In this document: piece after piece, positions 15,922-25,282 of the stretch
How positions within the stretch are numbered: the stretch's first letter is position 1
How the letters are laid out: each line of letters opens with the position of its first letter
DNA from: JAFAGX01 sp035623255
GTDB lineage: Bacteria; Acidobacteriota; Terriglobia; Terriglobales; Acidobacteriaceae
NCBI GenBank assembly: GCA_035623255.1
Contig: DASPTU010000003.1
Location: 1 to 64,000, forward strand
DNA: 64,000 nucleotides
Direction: 5' to 3'
Notes under the pieces: generated by a model
Told to the model about the DNA's origin: nothing
Database searches by the model: none
Seen by the model: the letters and a program-made list of their open reading frames with translations, nothing else
Translations under genes and position numbers: made by a program

Positions 15922-16932
15922 ATGATCAACTTTGGCATCGTCGGTTTCGGGCTGCATGCGGTCAAGCGGCTGATGCCCGGCTTCGCGTTGGCAAAGAACT
16001 GTCGAGTGGTGGCGCTTTCACGGCGCGATCCGGAGAAGGCTCTCGAATCCGCGCGGCAATTTCAGATCCCGCTGGCTTTCTCTTCAGCGGAAGATTTGTG
16101 CCGGTCTTCGGGAGTGCAGGCGGTTTTTGTGGCTACTCCGAACGCCTGCCATGTGCGCGACGTTCTGGCCGCCATCGAGTGCGGGAAGCCTGTTTTGTGC
16201 GAAAAGCCGATGGGGGTGAACGGGGATGAATGCCGGCAAATGGTGGAAGCGGCACGCCGGAGAAAGGTTTTATTGGGCGTCGCCCAGGTGTTCCGGTTTG
16301 AAGAGAGTACCCGGCATTTCCGCCAGCGAATCGCGGCTGGACAGATTGGAAATGTGATTTTTGCCCGCTCGGAATTTTCGTTTCCTGGGGGAAGCAGCCA
16401 CCCCAGAAGATGGCTTAACAATCTGGCGATTGCTGGTGGCGGGCCAATTGCCGACGTGGGCGTCCACGCCGTGGACGCCCTGCGTTTCATTCTGCAGGAC
16501 GACGTGGTCCGAGTGACTGCGCGCGGGTTCTCGGACCGGGACTCGGGCGATGTCGAAGCCGCTGCCGTATTGATCCTGGAGTTTGCGCGCGGGACGCTCG
16601 GCACCGTGGCAGTCTCGTTTCGCGCTGAGTATCGCACCCCGTTGGAGTTTGTGGGCACGACAGGGGTTCTGCGGGCGGATAACGGTTTGAACGTGGAAAG
16701 ACCAATCAAACTTGAGCTGCGCCGCGGCTGGGATGTAGTGGAGGCCGAGACGGTCTCAAACCAGGAAGCTTACGCTCGACAGGTCGACGCCTTCGCTGAT
16801 GCAGTTGAGGGCGGAAGCGAATTCCCTGTCCCGGGCGAGGATGGCTGGCAGAATCAGGAAATTCTGGATGCGGCGTATCGAAGCATCAAAAGCGGCAAAA
16901 CCGAGCGGGTGCGTACGGTGAGAGATTCGTAG
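15922..16932 (+). CDS. Gfo/Idh/MocA-family NAD(P)-dependent oxidoreductase
   Basis: The 336-residue protein begins with the dinucleotide-binding MINFGIVGFGLHAVKRL, contains the family signature VLCEKPMG (about residues 93-100) and a C-terminal domain with GGGPIADVGVHAVDALRF, where Asp and His form the catalytic pair. Members oxidise or epimerise sugars and related polyols. An in-frame GTG at 15850 would add 24 non-conserved residues overlapping the previous gene, so ATG 15922 is preferred. It follows the propeller gene by 49 bases; a functional link is not evident. Confidence 0.85.
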   Translation: MINFGIVGFGLHAVKRLMPGFALAKNCRVVALSRRDPEKALESARQFQIPLAFSSAEDLCRSSGVQAVFVATPNACHVRDVLAAIECGKPVLCEKPMGVNGDECRQMVEAARRRKVLLGVAQVFRFEESTRHFRQRIAAGQIGNVIFARSEFSFPGGSSHPRRWLNNLAIAGGGPIADVGVHAVDALRFILQDDVVRVTARGFSDRDSGDVEAAAVLILEFARGTLGTVAVSFRAEYRTPLEFVGTTGVLRADNGLNVERPIKLELRRGWDVVEAETVSNQEAYARQVDAFADAVEGGSEFPVPGEDGWQNQEILDAAYRSIKSGKTERVRTVRDS

Positions 16933-17075
16933 CCAAGACTTGACCCTGCACGTTGCTCCGGCACGGCCAGGCAAAGGGTTCGGCGAGGGATTTGAGTGTA
17001 TCGCCTGATAGCCTCAGTTACAGCGTTGAAGAAGTTTATCGGAGACAAAATGTTCGAAGCATGCTTAAGACCGCA

Positions 17076-19724
17076 CTAGGGCAGTTCTAACTCGAGCGCA
17101 TACAGCTCGCGGTTACCGATGTCACGCATGATAAGCAGCGAGCCGTCCGGGGCAACTCCGTTCCAGGGTTCCTCTGATCCCCTCAGCGGCACGCGGGCAA
17201 TATTCTTCAGACCTAGAAACCGCTCCTTTTTATGACTCAGTACGTTTACGCAGTTGATCTGGGGTTCGTCGCCGGGTTGCTCTTCGTAACAAAGCTCTCT
17301 GCTGTCGGGAGACCAGAAGGGATAGTACATATTCTTTTGCGTTGCCAGTTGTGACCATTGTCCCGTGTTAAGGTCGAGCAACATGAGCTTGTTGTCGTCG
17401 ATAGTGAACGCGGCGATGTACCGGCCATTTGGCGACCATCGCGGCGCCCATAGTCCAATCGAGCCGGGAAGCGTGGAAGTCTTTTTGGTCTGCAGATCGA
17501 GTTGCAGAATCGAGTAATCGTTGCTGCTTCCGCCGCTGATCTGGGGCGGGTACTGTTCGATGATGACGCTCTTTCCATCCGGCGACCAGGCGGGATCGTC
17601 TTCGCCATTCTTGTCGTCCGGTAGAAGCTCCGTCGCGTTGCCACCCTGGGAGGAAACGACGAGCACCTTGAGTGACTTGCCGCTTATTGGGCTGATGAAT
17701 GCGACTTGCTTACCGTCCGGAGACCATCGAGGCATGGAGGCTGTAAGCGGCGGATAGGTCAATTGCAGCTTCTCAGTTCCGTCCATGCGCATGCGCCAAA
17801 GGGTGTCGTCAGGATAAGTGACATAGGTGACCCACTGTCCGTCGCGAGAGAAGTCGACCTGCCCTGCCGAGATGCCGGATAAATGAGGTAGAAAACTTTT
17901 TGTCTTATCATCGTAGCGCTGAAGTTCGGCGCGGGGTTGTTCTCCCACGACGAACACCCGATTGCCAGTCAAAGAAGGAGTCGGGTCCCAATAGGAGAGC
18001 GGACCGTTGGTGACGGGAAAGGGATCGGCGCTATGCTTGCGAAGCAGACCCACCGGCTCCTGGAGAGCCCAAATGTCAGTCCGTCCATTTCGAGTGGCGG
18101 TAAAAAGGTAGTAGCGCCCATCCCGGGTCCATTTGCCAGCATACTCGCCGGGATCCTGGTGAAAGCTTGCGGGAAGCACCGGCCGCAGCCCGGTACCATC
18201 AGCCTTGATCTCCCAAATGGACAACGATAGGTCATCGGGGTCGCGCATGGTGAATCGCAGCAATGTGGCGTCGGGAGAGAATTGCGGAAGGAATGCGAAC
18301 CCTTTGACCGTGGCCAATTTGTGCGATTGGGTGCCATCCCATTTGGCCACGAATAGCCCGCTGCCCCGTGTATAAGCGAGCTGCGAACCATCCGGTGACC
18401 AGGAGGCATCGTTCGCCATGAAGTCTCCAATGCGTCGGGGTGGGCCGGCGGGAACCGGAATGGCCCAGAGCGGGCCTTCGCCGGTGGTGGTGATTCCGCC
18501 CTCACCACTGAAAGAATCCACCAGAAGTTCTGAGCGGGTTGCGGCCACATCGTGAACGAACGTGTTAGCAAAAGGCGTGGGTATCTGAGCGATGTCACCC
18601 CCAGCTGCAGACACCTCGCTCAAGACGGTTCTTTCCCCGACGGTCTCGTTGAAATAGAGCCGCGGACCATCAGTAACGATGGTGAATTGGGGATGTCGGC
18701 CGGTGGTCAGTTGCTTGATGGAAAGCACGCGCGGCGGGGGTAGAGGCATGCGCAGCCAGAAGAATCCGATCAGCAGAATCGCAATCAGGGCGATGCCGCA
18801 GACGATGCTAGTTGTTCGCTTAGAAGGCTTGACGGTTGCAGCTTCGGCGATCCCGCTTCTTCCTGACTCGGTGTCGCGCTTCAGACGTTGCAAATCGGCG
18901 CGAATGTCGGAGGCGTGCTGGTAACGGAGCTTTGGGTCCTTTTCCAAGGCCTTCTCGATAATCTCGGGGAGTCTTGGCGGGAGCTCCGGATTGAGCCGCA
19001 CTGGGGGAGTGGGCGCACGGTTCAGAATGCCCTCAAAGATGACCCCTGAGGTGTCGCCGCGGAAGGGCAAGGCGCCGGTCGCCATTTCGTAGAGCACGAT
19101 ACCAAAAGAAAACAGATCAGAGCGGGGATCCAACTCCCTTCCACGTACTTGTTCAGGAGACATGTAGGCCACTGTGCCGAGGGCAAAGCCCGGGCTGGTG
19201 AGATGCTCGAGCGCCTCGGTCATGGTCGTGCCTGTATGGGCGCCTCCCCCTGTCTGCGTAACTTTGGCCAATCCGAAATCCAAGATTTTGGCGTGACCAC
19301 GCTTGGTCACGAATATGTTCGCAGGCTTAACGTCGCGGTGGATGATACCTTCGCCATGGGCAGCATCGAGAGCGTCCGCCACTTCGACTGCAAGCGATAA
19401 AAGCACCTCGATTTCCAGCGGGCGTCCAGCGGCGTGATGCTTGAGGGTCGCACCTTCGAGAAATTCCATCGCGATGAACGCTTTGCCTTCGTGTTCCCCG
19501 ATGTCGTAGATCGTGCAGATGTTGGGATGGTTCAGGGCCGATGCGGCCTGCGCCTCGCGCTGAAAGCGGGCCAGCGCCTGCGGGTCCTGGGCAATGTCTT
19601 CGGGAAGAAATTTGAGCGCGACGAAGCGACGGAGGCGCGTATCTTCGGCCTTGTAAACCACACCCATTCCCCCTCCCCCTAGTTTTTCGAGGATGCGGTA
19701 GTGGGAAACGGTCTGGCCGATCAC
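17076..19724 (-). CDS. Ser/Thr protein kinase with C-terminal TolB-type beta-propeller
   Basis: The 882-residue protein has a complete Hanks-type kinase domain (about 9-290): glycine loop LGGGGMGVVYKAED, Lys38 in VALKF, catalytic HRDVKPANIF (129-138) and DFGLAKV (149-155). One membrane segment lies at about 304-325. The extracytoplasmic remainder (about 330-882) consists of PD40/WD40-like TolB repeats recognised by repeated SPDG(K/S) words. This architecture is abundant in Acidobacteria and is thought to sense an external ligand. The start is GTG 19724, preceded by a good promoter whose -10 box ends eight bases before it. Confidence 0.92.
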   Translation of the reverse strand: MIGQTVSHYRILEKLGGGGMGVVYKAEDTRLRRFVALKFLPEDIAQDPQALARFQREAQAASALNHPNICTIYDIGEHEGKAFIAMEFLEGATLKHHAAGRPLEIEVLLSLAVEVADALDAAHGEGIIHRDVKPANIFVTKRGHAKILDFGLAKVTQTGGGAHTGTTMTEALEHLTSPGFALGTVAYMSPEQVRGRELDPRSDLFSFGIVLYEMATGALPFRGDTSGVIFEGILNRAPTPPVRLNPELPPRLPEIIEKALEKDPKLRYQHASDIRADLQRLKRDTESGRSGIAEAATVKPSKRTTSIVCGIALIAILLIGFFWLRMPLPPPRVLSIKQLTTGRHPQFTIVTDGPRLYFNETVGERTVLSEVSAAGGDIAQIPTPFANTFVHDVAATRSELLVDSFSGEGGITTTGEGPLWAIPVPAGPPRRIGDFMANDASWSPDGSQLAYTRGSGLFVAKWDGTQSHKLATVKGFAFLPQFSPDATLLRFTMRDPDDLSLSIWEIKADGTGLRPVLPASFHQDPGEYAGKWTRDGRYYLFTATRNGRTDIWALQEPVGLLRKHSADPFPVTNGPLSYWDPTPSLTGNRVFVVGEQPRAELQRYDDKTKSFLPHLSGISAGQVDFSRDGQWVTYVTYPDDTLWRMRMDGTEKLQLTYPPLTASMPRWSPDGKQVAFISPISGKSLKVLVVSSQGGNATELLPDDKNGEDDPAWSPDGKSVIIEQYPPQISGGSSNDYSILQLDLQTKKTSTLPGSIGLWAPRWSPNGRYIAAFTIDDNKLMLLDLNTGQWSQLATQKNMYYPFWSPDSRELCYEEQPGDEPQINCVNVLSHKKERFLGLKNIARVPLRGSEEPWNGVAPDGSLLIMRDIGNRELYALELELP

Positions 19725-19732
19725 GAGAAGAA

Positions 19733-19761
19733 ATGCTAGGCTGTGTCATCCAGCAAGTCAA
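19733..19761 (-). promoter_or_regulatory. Promoter of the kinase gene
   Basis: TTGACT (19756-19761), 17-base spacer, TAGCAT (19733-19738) on the minus strand. The -10 box ends eight bases before the GTG start, so the mRNA would have almost no leader. Confidence 0.65.
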
Positions 19762-19823
19762 TCAAGATGGTAGAGGTTGGCAGCACTCCGGCTACTTAAG
19801 TCGAATACGCGATCTAGATCACA

Positions 19824-20921
19824 TTAACTTGGGATTGAGCTGTTCGCGGCGTCGCTCCCACACGGATCACATTCCGCCCCAGCGGAGGAAAGGGCAGAGC
19901 GGATCCGGCGGCTGCGGTCACCGACGAGACTTGACGTCTTGAGTATCGTTAAGGCGTTGAGCCCCCTTACGGGCTGATGGCGACCAATCCTGGCGAGCGC
20001 CATGGCTGCTATGCACCCGCACTGGGAACAGTCGGGATCTCCTCCAAACTGGCATGGAGTAATCCTGGTTTTTAAGTCTGCGGAGATTGTCTCGGTGACC
20101 CGTGCGAAAGCACAATCTTCCGGGCGGACCGGAGGATGCAAGAACGCTTCCATGATCTCGCGGTTCATATCGAGCTTGGGATAGAACTCTGCGAGGCGCA
20201 CCAGTTCCTGTATGACGAAGCGACGCTGATCGGGATTGAGGATCTCGACGTCGGTCGCGCCCCGTTGTGGCGTGAACAAACTCATCCAGATCCTCTTTGC
20301 CTCGGGCCGGTTAGTCCAAAAACACAGAAACTCCTCCAGGTACGCCGGTCGGACCATTGAGGATGTCACGGTGCAGTGGACCGTGATCTGGTTCCCCGCG
20401 ATGTTTTGGAGAATTCGCTCGTAGGTCGCAGGCTTGCGGCGGACATCGTGCTCGGGTTGCAGCCCGTCTATAGAAACAACAATATCGAGACCGGGAAGCG
20501 AAAACCACGAATCCGGAATCTTGCGGAAGGCGCTGGTAACTAGAAATACGCCAATGCGACGGCGCGACAGTCCAGGGAGAATCTCCGTGAGCTCGCGAAA
20601 GCGAATCAGCGGGTCACCGCCAACAATGGAGACGTGCAACGGGCGAAGCTCGTCCACCAGGGCGAACACGCGACGAATGAGATCGTCTTTCCGGTAGTCA
20701 GAGAGTTGGCGCAGCAGCACGCCGTGGAGGTGCTGTAATTCGTAGGCATAGCAGCCGGGACATCGAAGTGGACACTCCCGCGTGATTTCAATCGAAAGAA
20801 ATGGCTTGTATCCGGTGAAAAGGCGCCCCCAGATTTTCAGCACATCGCGACGATCGAGCAGGTGGCGGAATTTGTCGGGCGCGCTTTGTGTCTCGAACAG
20901 GCGGGAGGTCCCATTGGGCAT
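19824..20921 (-). CDS. Radical SAM protein with C-terminal cysteine cluster
   Basis: The 365-residue protein has the radical SAM triad in ITRECPLRCPGCYAY (Cys50, Cys54, Cys57), then the GGDP motif (VSIVGGDPLIR) and VVSIDGLQPEHD. Near the C-terminus CQFGGDPDCSQCGC suggests an auxiliary iron-sulfur cluster, as in SPASM/Twitch enzymes. ATG 20921 is chosen because GGAG lies seven bases upstream and a promoter just beyond; ATG 20936 has no ribosome binding site. The last 40 residues are low in conservation-like features. Its substrate is unknown; it neighbours the kinase gene on the same strand, with 99 bases and a separate promoter between. Confidence 0.83.
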   Translation of the reverse strand: MPNGTSRLFETQSAPDKFRHLLDRRDVLKIWGRLFTGYKPFLSIEITRECPLRCPGCYAYELQHLHGVLLRQLSDYRKDDLIRRVFALVDELRPLHVSIVGGDPLIRFRELTEILPGLSRRRIGVFLVTSAFRKIPDSWFSLPGLDIVVSIDGLQPEHDVRRKPATYERILQNIAGNQITVHCTVTSSMVRPAYLEEFLCFWTNRPEAKRIWMSLFTPQRGATDVEILNPDQRRFVIQELVRLAEFYPKLDMNREIMEAFLHPPVRPEDCAFARVTETISADLKTRITPCQFGGDPDCSQCGCIAAMALARIGRHQPVRGLNALTILKTSSLVGDRSRRIRSALSSAGAECDPCGSDAANSSIPS

Positions 20922-20948
20922 GGAGGTTCTCCACATGCTTGCGTGGGA

Positions 20949-20977
20949 ATGGTAGGTCGGGAGTTTAGGTAAGTCAA
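20949..20977 (-). promoter_or_regulatory. Promoter of the radical SAM gene
   Basis: TTGACT (20972-20977), a 17-base spacer and TACCAT (20949-20954) on the minus strand, followed by a leader containing GGAG before ATG 20921. Confidence 0.6.
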
Positions 20978-21085
20978 TTCTCGGGATTTGGTCTTCCCAG
21001 GTGCGAGCGACTCCAACTTACTGCTTTGCTTCTGGGACGATCCCCTCTAGAATCCGGCTAAAGGAAATTCAAAAGGGGATTGCAT

Positions 21086-22426
21086 TTGGCGTTGCTTGCG
21101 TTTCTGCTTGTTCTCATACTTGTCCTGAATGGGGTGCTGGTTGTCCTGGCAATAAACTTCCAGAAGAAAATTAACAATTCTCCTCAATTACAAGAGCTCA
21201 GTAAGCTTGCGTCGGGTGCTGAATCGCTTCAGCGAACCCTCTCGAATCAGTTCAGTTCGGCGACGGCGGACATGGCCCAGCGTCTGGAGCGGACGAAAGG
21301 AGATCTGCGGCAGCAAGTCGCGGACCGGCTCCTTGCCGGGTTTGGCGAAATTCGCACTGCCGTTGAGTCGCAACTTCAGGCTGGACGAAAGGAGCAATCT
21401 GAGAGGCTGGCGGAAGCACGAACGGAGCTGACGAATTCACTAGCGTTAACGACATCGCAGTTGAAATCCGAATTTGATGGCCTAAACCAAACGACGGTTC
21501 AGAGCCTCGAGTCCATTCGCGATCGGGTAGATGCCAAGCTGCTCGCCATCACCGACCAGGTGCAGCAGAAGCTGGATCAGAACATCAAAGAGGGATTTGC
21601 GCAGTTCGAAAAAGTGCAGCAACATCTGAGGGCTGCCGAGGAACAGCTGCGCGAGGTTGGCGCGCTGGGACACTCCATCAATGACTTGAACAATCTGCTG
21701 AAGCTGCCGCACCTGCGCGGCCAATTCGGCGAGGCCAGCCTGGAGCGTTTGCTGGCTGATTTTCTTCCCGCGCACATGTTCGATATGCAGGCTTCCCTGC
21801 CCGACAGCGGCGGCCGTCCCGATGCCATCATTCATTTTCCCGACCGGCGGCTGCCCATTGACGCAAAATTTCCCCGCGAGCAAGTGCTGGCGCTGTTTGA
21901 AAGCACGGATAAGAGCGAGATCGAAGAAGCGCGCGGGGAATTTGTGCGAGTGATGAAGGCGGAAGCCAAGCGGATCAAAGCTTACATTCAGCCGGAGCAC
22001 GGCACGACCGATATCGCGCTCATGTATCTGCCCAGCGAGACGCTTTATATGGAGGCGATCCGCAACCGCGAGCTGGCCGACTGGCTCAACCAGCAGCATG
22101 TTTTCCCCGTCTCGCCGAATACTCTGCTGATGACATTGAAGACGATTGCGCTGGTACACAAGTGGTACGAAATGGCGGGGCGGTTCGAAAGGAGCAGGAT
22201 GGAACTGGCGAAAGCGCAGAAGTCGTTCGACTACTTCCAGAGCCAGTTTGAAAACGTCGGCAAAAGCTTGAGCAAGGCGCAAGAAGCCTTCGATAAAGCT
22301 TCCACGCATCTGAGAACCTACCGTGGACGGGTGTCCGCACTTAGCGGGCAGGAGCAGCTGGATCTGGACTCCGAAGCCAACACCGCTGCTGAACCGCTCC
22401 CATTGACCGACAAAGCCAGCGCGTAA
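21086..22426 (+). CDS. rmuC: DNA recombination protein RmuC family
   Basis: The 446-residue protein has one N-terminal membrane segment (ALLAFLLVLILVLNGVLVVLA) and a long coiled coil to about residue 210. The RmuC nuclease-like domain follows, with RGQFGEASLERLL, the PDAIIHFPDRRLPIDAKFP segment and IALMYLPSETLY. RmuC limits inversions at short inverted repeats. TTG at 21086 is preferred because AGGGG lies seven bases before it; TTG 21080 is too close to that site. It is monocistronic and divergent from the radical SAM gene. Confidence 0.9.
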   Translation: MALLAFLLVLILVLNGVLVVLAINFQKKINNSPQLQELSKLASGAESLQRTLSNQFSSATADMAQRLERTKGDLRQQVADRLLAGFGEIRTAVESQLQAGRKEQSERLAEARTELTNSLALTTSQLKSEFDGLNQTTVQSLESIRDRVDAKLLAITDQVQQKLDQNIKEGFAQFEKVQQHLRAAEEQLREVGALGHSINDLNNLLKLPHLRGQFGEASLERLLADFLPAHMFDMQASLPDSGGRPDAIIHFPDRRLPIDAKFPREQVLALFESTDKSEIEEARGEFVRVMKAEAKRIKAYIQPEHGTTDIALMYLPSETLYMEAIRNRELADWLNQQHVFPVSPNTLLMTLKTIALVHKWYEMAGRFERSRMELAKAQKSFDYFQSQFENVGKSLSKAQEAFDKASTHLRTYRGRVSALSGQEQLDLDSEANTAAEPLPLTDKASA

Positions 22427-22444
22427 GGCATCAACCTCCTATTT

Positions 22445-22475
22445 GTCATCCCGAGTAAACGAGGGATCCGCAGTT
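22445..22475 (+). repeat. Dispersed GTCATCCCGAG repeat copy after rmuC
   Basis: TTGTCATCCCGAGTAAACGA starts about 17 bases after the rmuC stop, in the sense direction. It is followed at 22481-22512 by a second small inverted repeat, CCCACCCTTC...GAAGGGTGG. Confidence 0.6.
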
Positions 22476-22537
22476 CTGGCGTGTCCCACCCTTCGAAAAA
22501 CGGGAAGGGTGGCCGAGCCCGCGACTAAAATGGTGGG

Positions 22538-22891
22538 ATGACAGTTCCGGCTGCGATTCACGACCAGAGATATATCTCGCTTACAACATTTCGGAAGAGC
22601 GGCGTCGGCGTGCCAACTCCGATTTGGTTCGGAGAAGAAAATGGCAAGCTTTACGTCAAGACGCGCAGCGATTCGGGAAAATACAAGCGGATCAGAAACA
22701 ATTCCCGGGTGCAGGTGGCGCCGTGCACCATGCGAGGCAAGATTACCGGACCGCAATTTGACGGCACAGCCCGCATTTTGCCGACGCCGGACTGGCCCGC
22801 AGCACAAAAGACAATCAATCGAAAATACTGGCTGGCGCGACTTCCCTTTTGGAGCAAGAAGAACGTGTTCGTGGAGATTGCGATCGGCTGA
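22538..22891 (+). CDS. PPOX-class (F420/FMN-dependent) oxidoreductase-like protein
   Basis: The 117-residue protein fits the split-barrel flavin-binding family related to pyridoxamine 5'-phosphate oxidase: YISLTTFRKSGVGVPTPIWF, the strand KLYVKTRSDSGKYKRIRNN and the strand VQVAPCTMRGKITGP. The TxRKSGxxVxTPxWF pattern is typical of the F420-dependent PPOX class. Whether this organism makes F420 cannot be told from the window. It is convergent with the S9 peptidase gene. Confidence 0.8.
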   Translation: MTVPAAIHDQRYISLTTFRKSGVGVPTPIWFGEENGKLYVKTRSDSGKYKRIRNNSRVQVAPCTMRGKITGPQFDGTARILPTPDWPAAQKTINRKYWLARLPFWSKKNVFVEIAIG

Positions 22892-22911
22892 TCTCCCGCA
22901 CGGAACAGCAG

Positions 22912-22967
22912 GTCCCTCGACTGCGAGGATCGTTCGCCAGCGAACGATCTTCTACGCTCGGGATGAC
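22912..22967 (-). repeat. Dispersed GTCATCCCGAG repeat copy with 10-bp hairpin
   Basis: On the minus strand the copy starts at 22967, five bases after the S9 peptidase stop, and reads GTCATCCCGAGC. It continues into a perfect hairpin, GATCGTTCGC-CA-GCGAACGATC at 22928-22949. The hairpin may also serve as a bidirectional transcription terminator between the two convergent genes, though no clear U-tract follows. Confidence 0.6.
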
Positions 22968-22972
22968 AAGCG

Positions 22973-25117
22973 TTACTTCTTCGTCCACTGATCCACCCAA
23001 TCGTTCACCGTCTTGTACCAGAGCCGGCTGTTCTGCGGCTTGAGCACCCAATGGCCTTCGTCGGGGAAATAGAGCATCTTCGAAGGCACACCCAGACGCT
23101 GCAAAGTCGTGAAAAGCTGGAACCCCTCGGATATATCCAGCCGATAGTCAAGCTGCCCATGGATGACGAGCGTTGGAGTCTTGAAATTGGTGGCGCTCAG
23201 GTGTGGCGACCATTTGTCGTACATCGCACGGTTCGTGTACGGCGTGCCTTTGTACTCCCATTCATTGAACCAGAGTTCCTCGGTTGTGCCCCAGGCAGAA
23301 GTCGAGTTGAACATGCCATCGTGCGAGACGATACACTTGAAGCGATTGGTGTGGCCGAGAATCCAGTTGGCCATGTATCCGCCATAGCTCGCGCCCAGCG
23401 CGCATTCGCGATCTTTGTCGATGAAGGGATAGTGCTGCTCCGCGTAGTCGAGACCCTTCATCAAATCTTCAAACGGCGCGCCACCCCAGTCGCCGTTAAT
23501 GGCATCGACAAACTTCTGCCCGTAGCCGGGCGAACCATGAAAGTTGATTTCGATGACCACATATCCACTCGCGGCGAAAAGCTCGGAGTTCCAGCGGTAA
23601 CTCCATTCGTCACCCATAGGCACTTCGGGCCCGCCATGGACGATGAACTTCAACGGATATTTCTTCTTCGGATCGAAGTTTGGGGGTCGAAGAAGGAAAC
23701 CTTCCACTTTGTCGCCGTAAGCGCCGGTGAACCAGAACGGTTCGAGCGGGGACATCGCGACTTGCGAAAGGACGAGATCGTTGACGTGTGTCCCCTCGTT
23801 TATCAGGCAAACAAGCTTATCGAACGCCCGTTCGTCCATGGATGACCCCTCGACCTTCTTGCCGAAGCAGGGCACGTGCGAGAGCTCCGAAATTTCATTT
23901 GGCCTCTGTAGTGACATGGACGTGAAGAACAGCTGTCCCTCGGCACTGATCGCTAAGTCATCATTGAACCCGCGTACAACCTCTTTCGGTTCGCTGTCGG
24001 AAAGACCGATGTGATAGATCGGGGCTTCGCCTTTGTCCTCCGAAGTGAAATAGAGTCCCCGAGAATCCGGCATCCAAGCCATCGATCCGACCCAGCGATC
24101 AAAGTCCTCCGTCAGATTTTTCTTCTCTCCCGTCTTGCGATCGTAGAGGATCAGCCGGAAGCGATCGCTTTCGTAGCCCGGACGCTGCTGGGCACGATAG
24201 GCGATGTATTTCCCGTCGGGCGAGTAGAGCGGCGTGGAATCGCTGGCTTTATTTTCGGCAGTGATGTTCTTTGCCGGACCGCCATTCACCGACACAATCC
24301 ACAAATCGTTATTTGTCGAAATCGCGGGTTCGGGATCGTGATTGGAGGTGTAGCAAATCTCCTGGCCATCGGGTGAGAAGGCGTAATTGTCCTGACCGCC
24401 GAGGCTGAAGACCGGAGCGTCGTAGTCCCCGGGCGTGAGATCGCGGGGCGGCACGGGAAGTTGTCCTGCGATGACCTCGCCTTCGTGCGCCAGGGAGATC
24501 ACCAACAGGTGGGTACGCTTCCCTTCCTTGTAGACATTCCAGTGGCGATAGAGCAAGTGATCAAATATCAATGCCTTTACTTTAGAGTTTTCATGTTCCT
24601 CAACCTTCTTCGCATTGCAGGGCACTTCGGTTTCCGGTTCGCCATCGCATTCCGCGTACACATCCGACTTGAACACAATGTTCTTGCCATCGGGCGACCA
24701 AAGTTCGCCGCTGGCCTCGGTGGCAATTGAGGTCAACTTGTGTACGCGAGTGACTGTGCCCTCTGATGCATCGAAGTCAGCAATCCAGATCTGTGACCCG
24801 CCTTCTTTTGTTGAGACAAAGGCAAAGCGTTTGCCATCGGGCGACCAACGTGGGCGGTCTGCGTCCTGACCCGAGATAATTTCACGTTCCTTTCCGCCCG
24901 CGGTTGGGACAACCCAGATGTGCGGGGTTCTTGTATTTGCCGCGAGATCGACATCGAGGGCGCTGAAGAGCACCCATTTGCCGTCGGGTGAGACGATGGG
25001 CTGGCCGACACGTTTCAGCGCCATCATATCTTCGAAGGTGAAAGGATGCCTGGTTTGAGCGAAGGCCGAGCTGAACAGAAGCAAAGAAACAATAAGTAAC
25101 GAAAAATGACGCCGCAT
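22973..25117 (-). CDS. Secreted S9-family prolyl oligopeptidase-type peptidase
   Basis: The 714-residue protein has a signal peptide (residues 1-20, ending SAFAQ) and an N-terminal beta-propeller with repeated SPDGK words. The C-terminal alpha/beta hydrolase domain holds GASYGGYMANW (nucleophile Ser577), HGQLDYR (Asp657) and DEGHWV (His689). It resembles the dipeptidyl aminopeptidase/acylaminoacyl-peptidase branch, which releases short peptides in the periplasm. GGGAG precedes ATG 25117 by eight bases. It is monocistronic and convergent with the PPOX gene. An amino-acid permease gene lies divergently upstream, which fits peptide scavenging, but this is inference. Confidence 0.92.
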   Translation of the reverse strand: MRRHFSLLIVSLLLFSSAFAQTRHPFTFEDMMALKRVGQPIVSPDGKWVLFSALDVDLAANTRTPHIWVVPTAGGKEREIISGQDADRPRWSPDGKRFAFVSTKEGGSQIWIADFDASEGTVTRVHKLTSIATEASGELWSPDGKNIVFKSDVYAECDGEPETEVPCNAKKVEEHENSKVKALIFDHLLYRHWNVYKEGKRTHLLVISLAHEGEVIAGQLPVPPRDLTPGDYDAPVFSLGGQDNYAFSPDGQEICYTSNHDPEPAISTNNDLWIVSVNGGPAKNITAENKASDSTPLYSPDGKYIAYRAQQRPGYESDRFRLILYDRKTGEKKNLTEDFDRWVGSMAWMPDSRGLYFTSEDKGEAPIYHIGLSDSEPKEVVRGFNDDLAISAEGQLFFTSMSLQRPNEISELSHVPCFGKKVEGSSMDERAFDKLVCLINEGTHVNDLVLSQVAMSPLEPFWFTGAYGDKVEGFLLRPPNFDPKKKYPLKFIVHGGPEVPMGDEWSYRWNSELFAASGYVVIEINFHGSPGYGQKFVDAINGDWGGAPFEDLMKGLDYAEQHYPFIDKDRECALGASYGGYMANWILGHTNRFKCIVSHDGMFNSTSAWGTTEELWFNEWEYKGTPYTNRAMYDKWSPHLSATNFKTPTLVIHGQLDYRLDISEGFQLFTTLQRLGVPSKMLYFPDEGHWVLKPQNSRLWYKTVNDWVDQWTKK

Positions 25118-25190
25118 GACTGTTTCTCCCAGAAAGCGAGTGTAACTTATGCGAACGGGCCCTCGCTGTGAGCTACGCCACTAACCCATG

Positions 25191-25250
25191 GTGTAGCGCG
25201 GGCATTCTTGCCCGCGAAAAAACTGGCGGACAAGAATGTCCGCCCTACAC
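25191..25250. repeat. 60-bp MITE-like element with GTGTAG/CTACAC ends
   Basis: The element begins GTGTAGCGCGGGCATTCTTG and ends GACAAGAATGTCCGCCCTACAC-like, with terminal inverted repeats GTGTAG (25191-25196) and CTACAC (25245-25250). Inside are two hairpins, GCGGGCA.TTCT.TGCCCGC and GGCGGACA.AGAA.TGTCCGCC. A shorter relative is at 11605-11620. It has no coding capacity. Confidence 0.6.
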
Positions 25251-25282
25251 GAATTCGTTCTGTGCTAGCATTTGGCTTCCTC

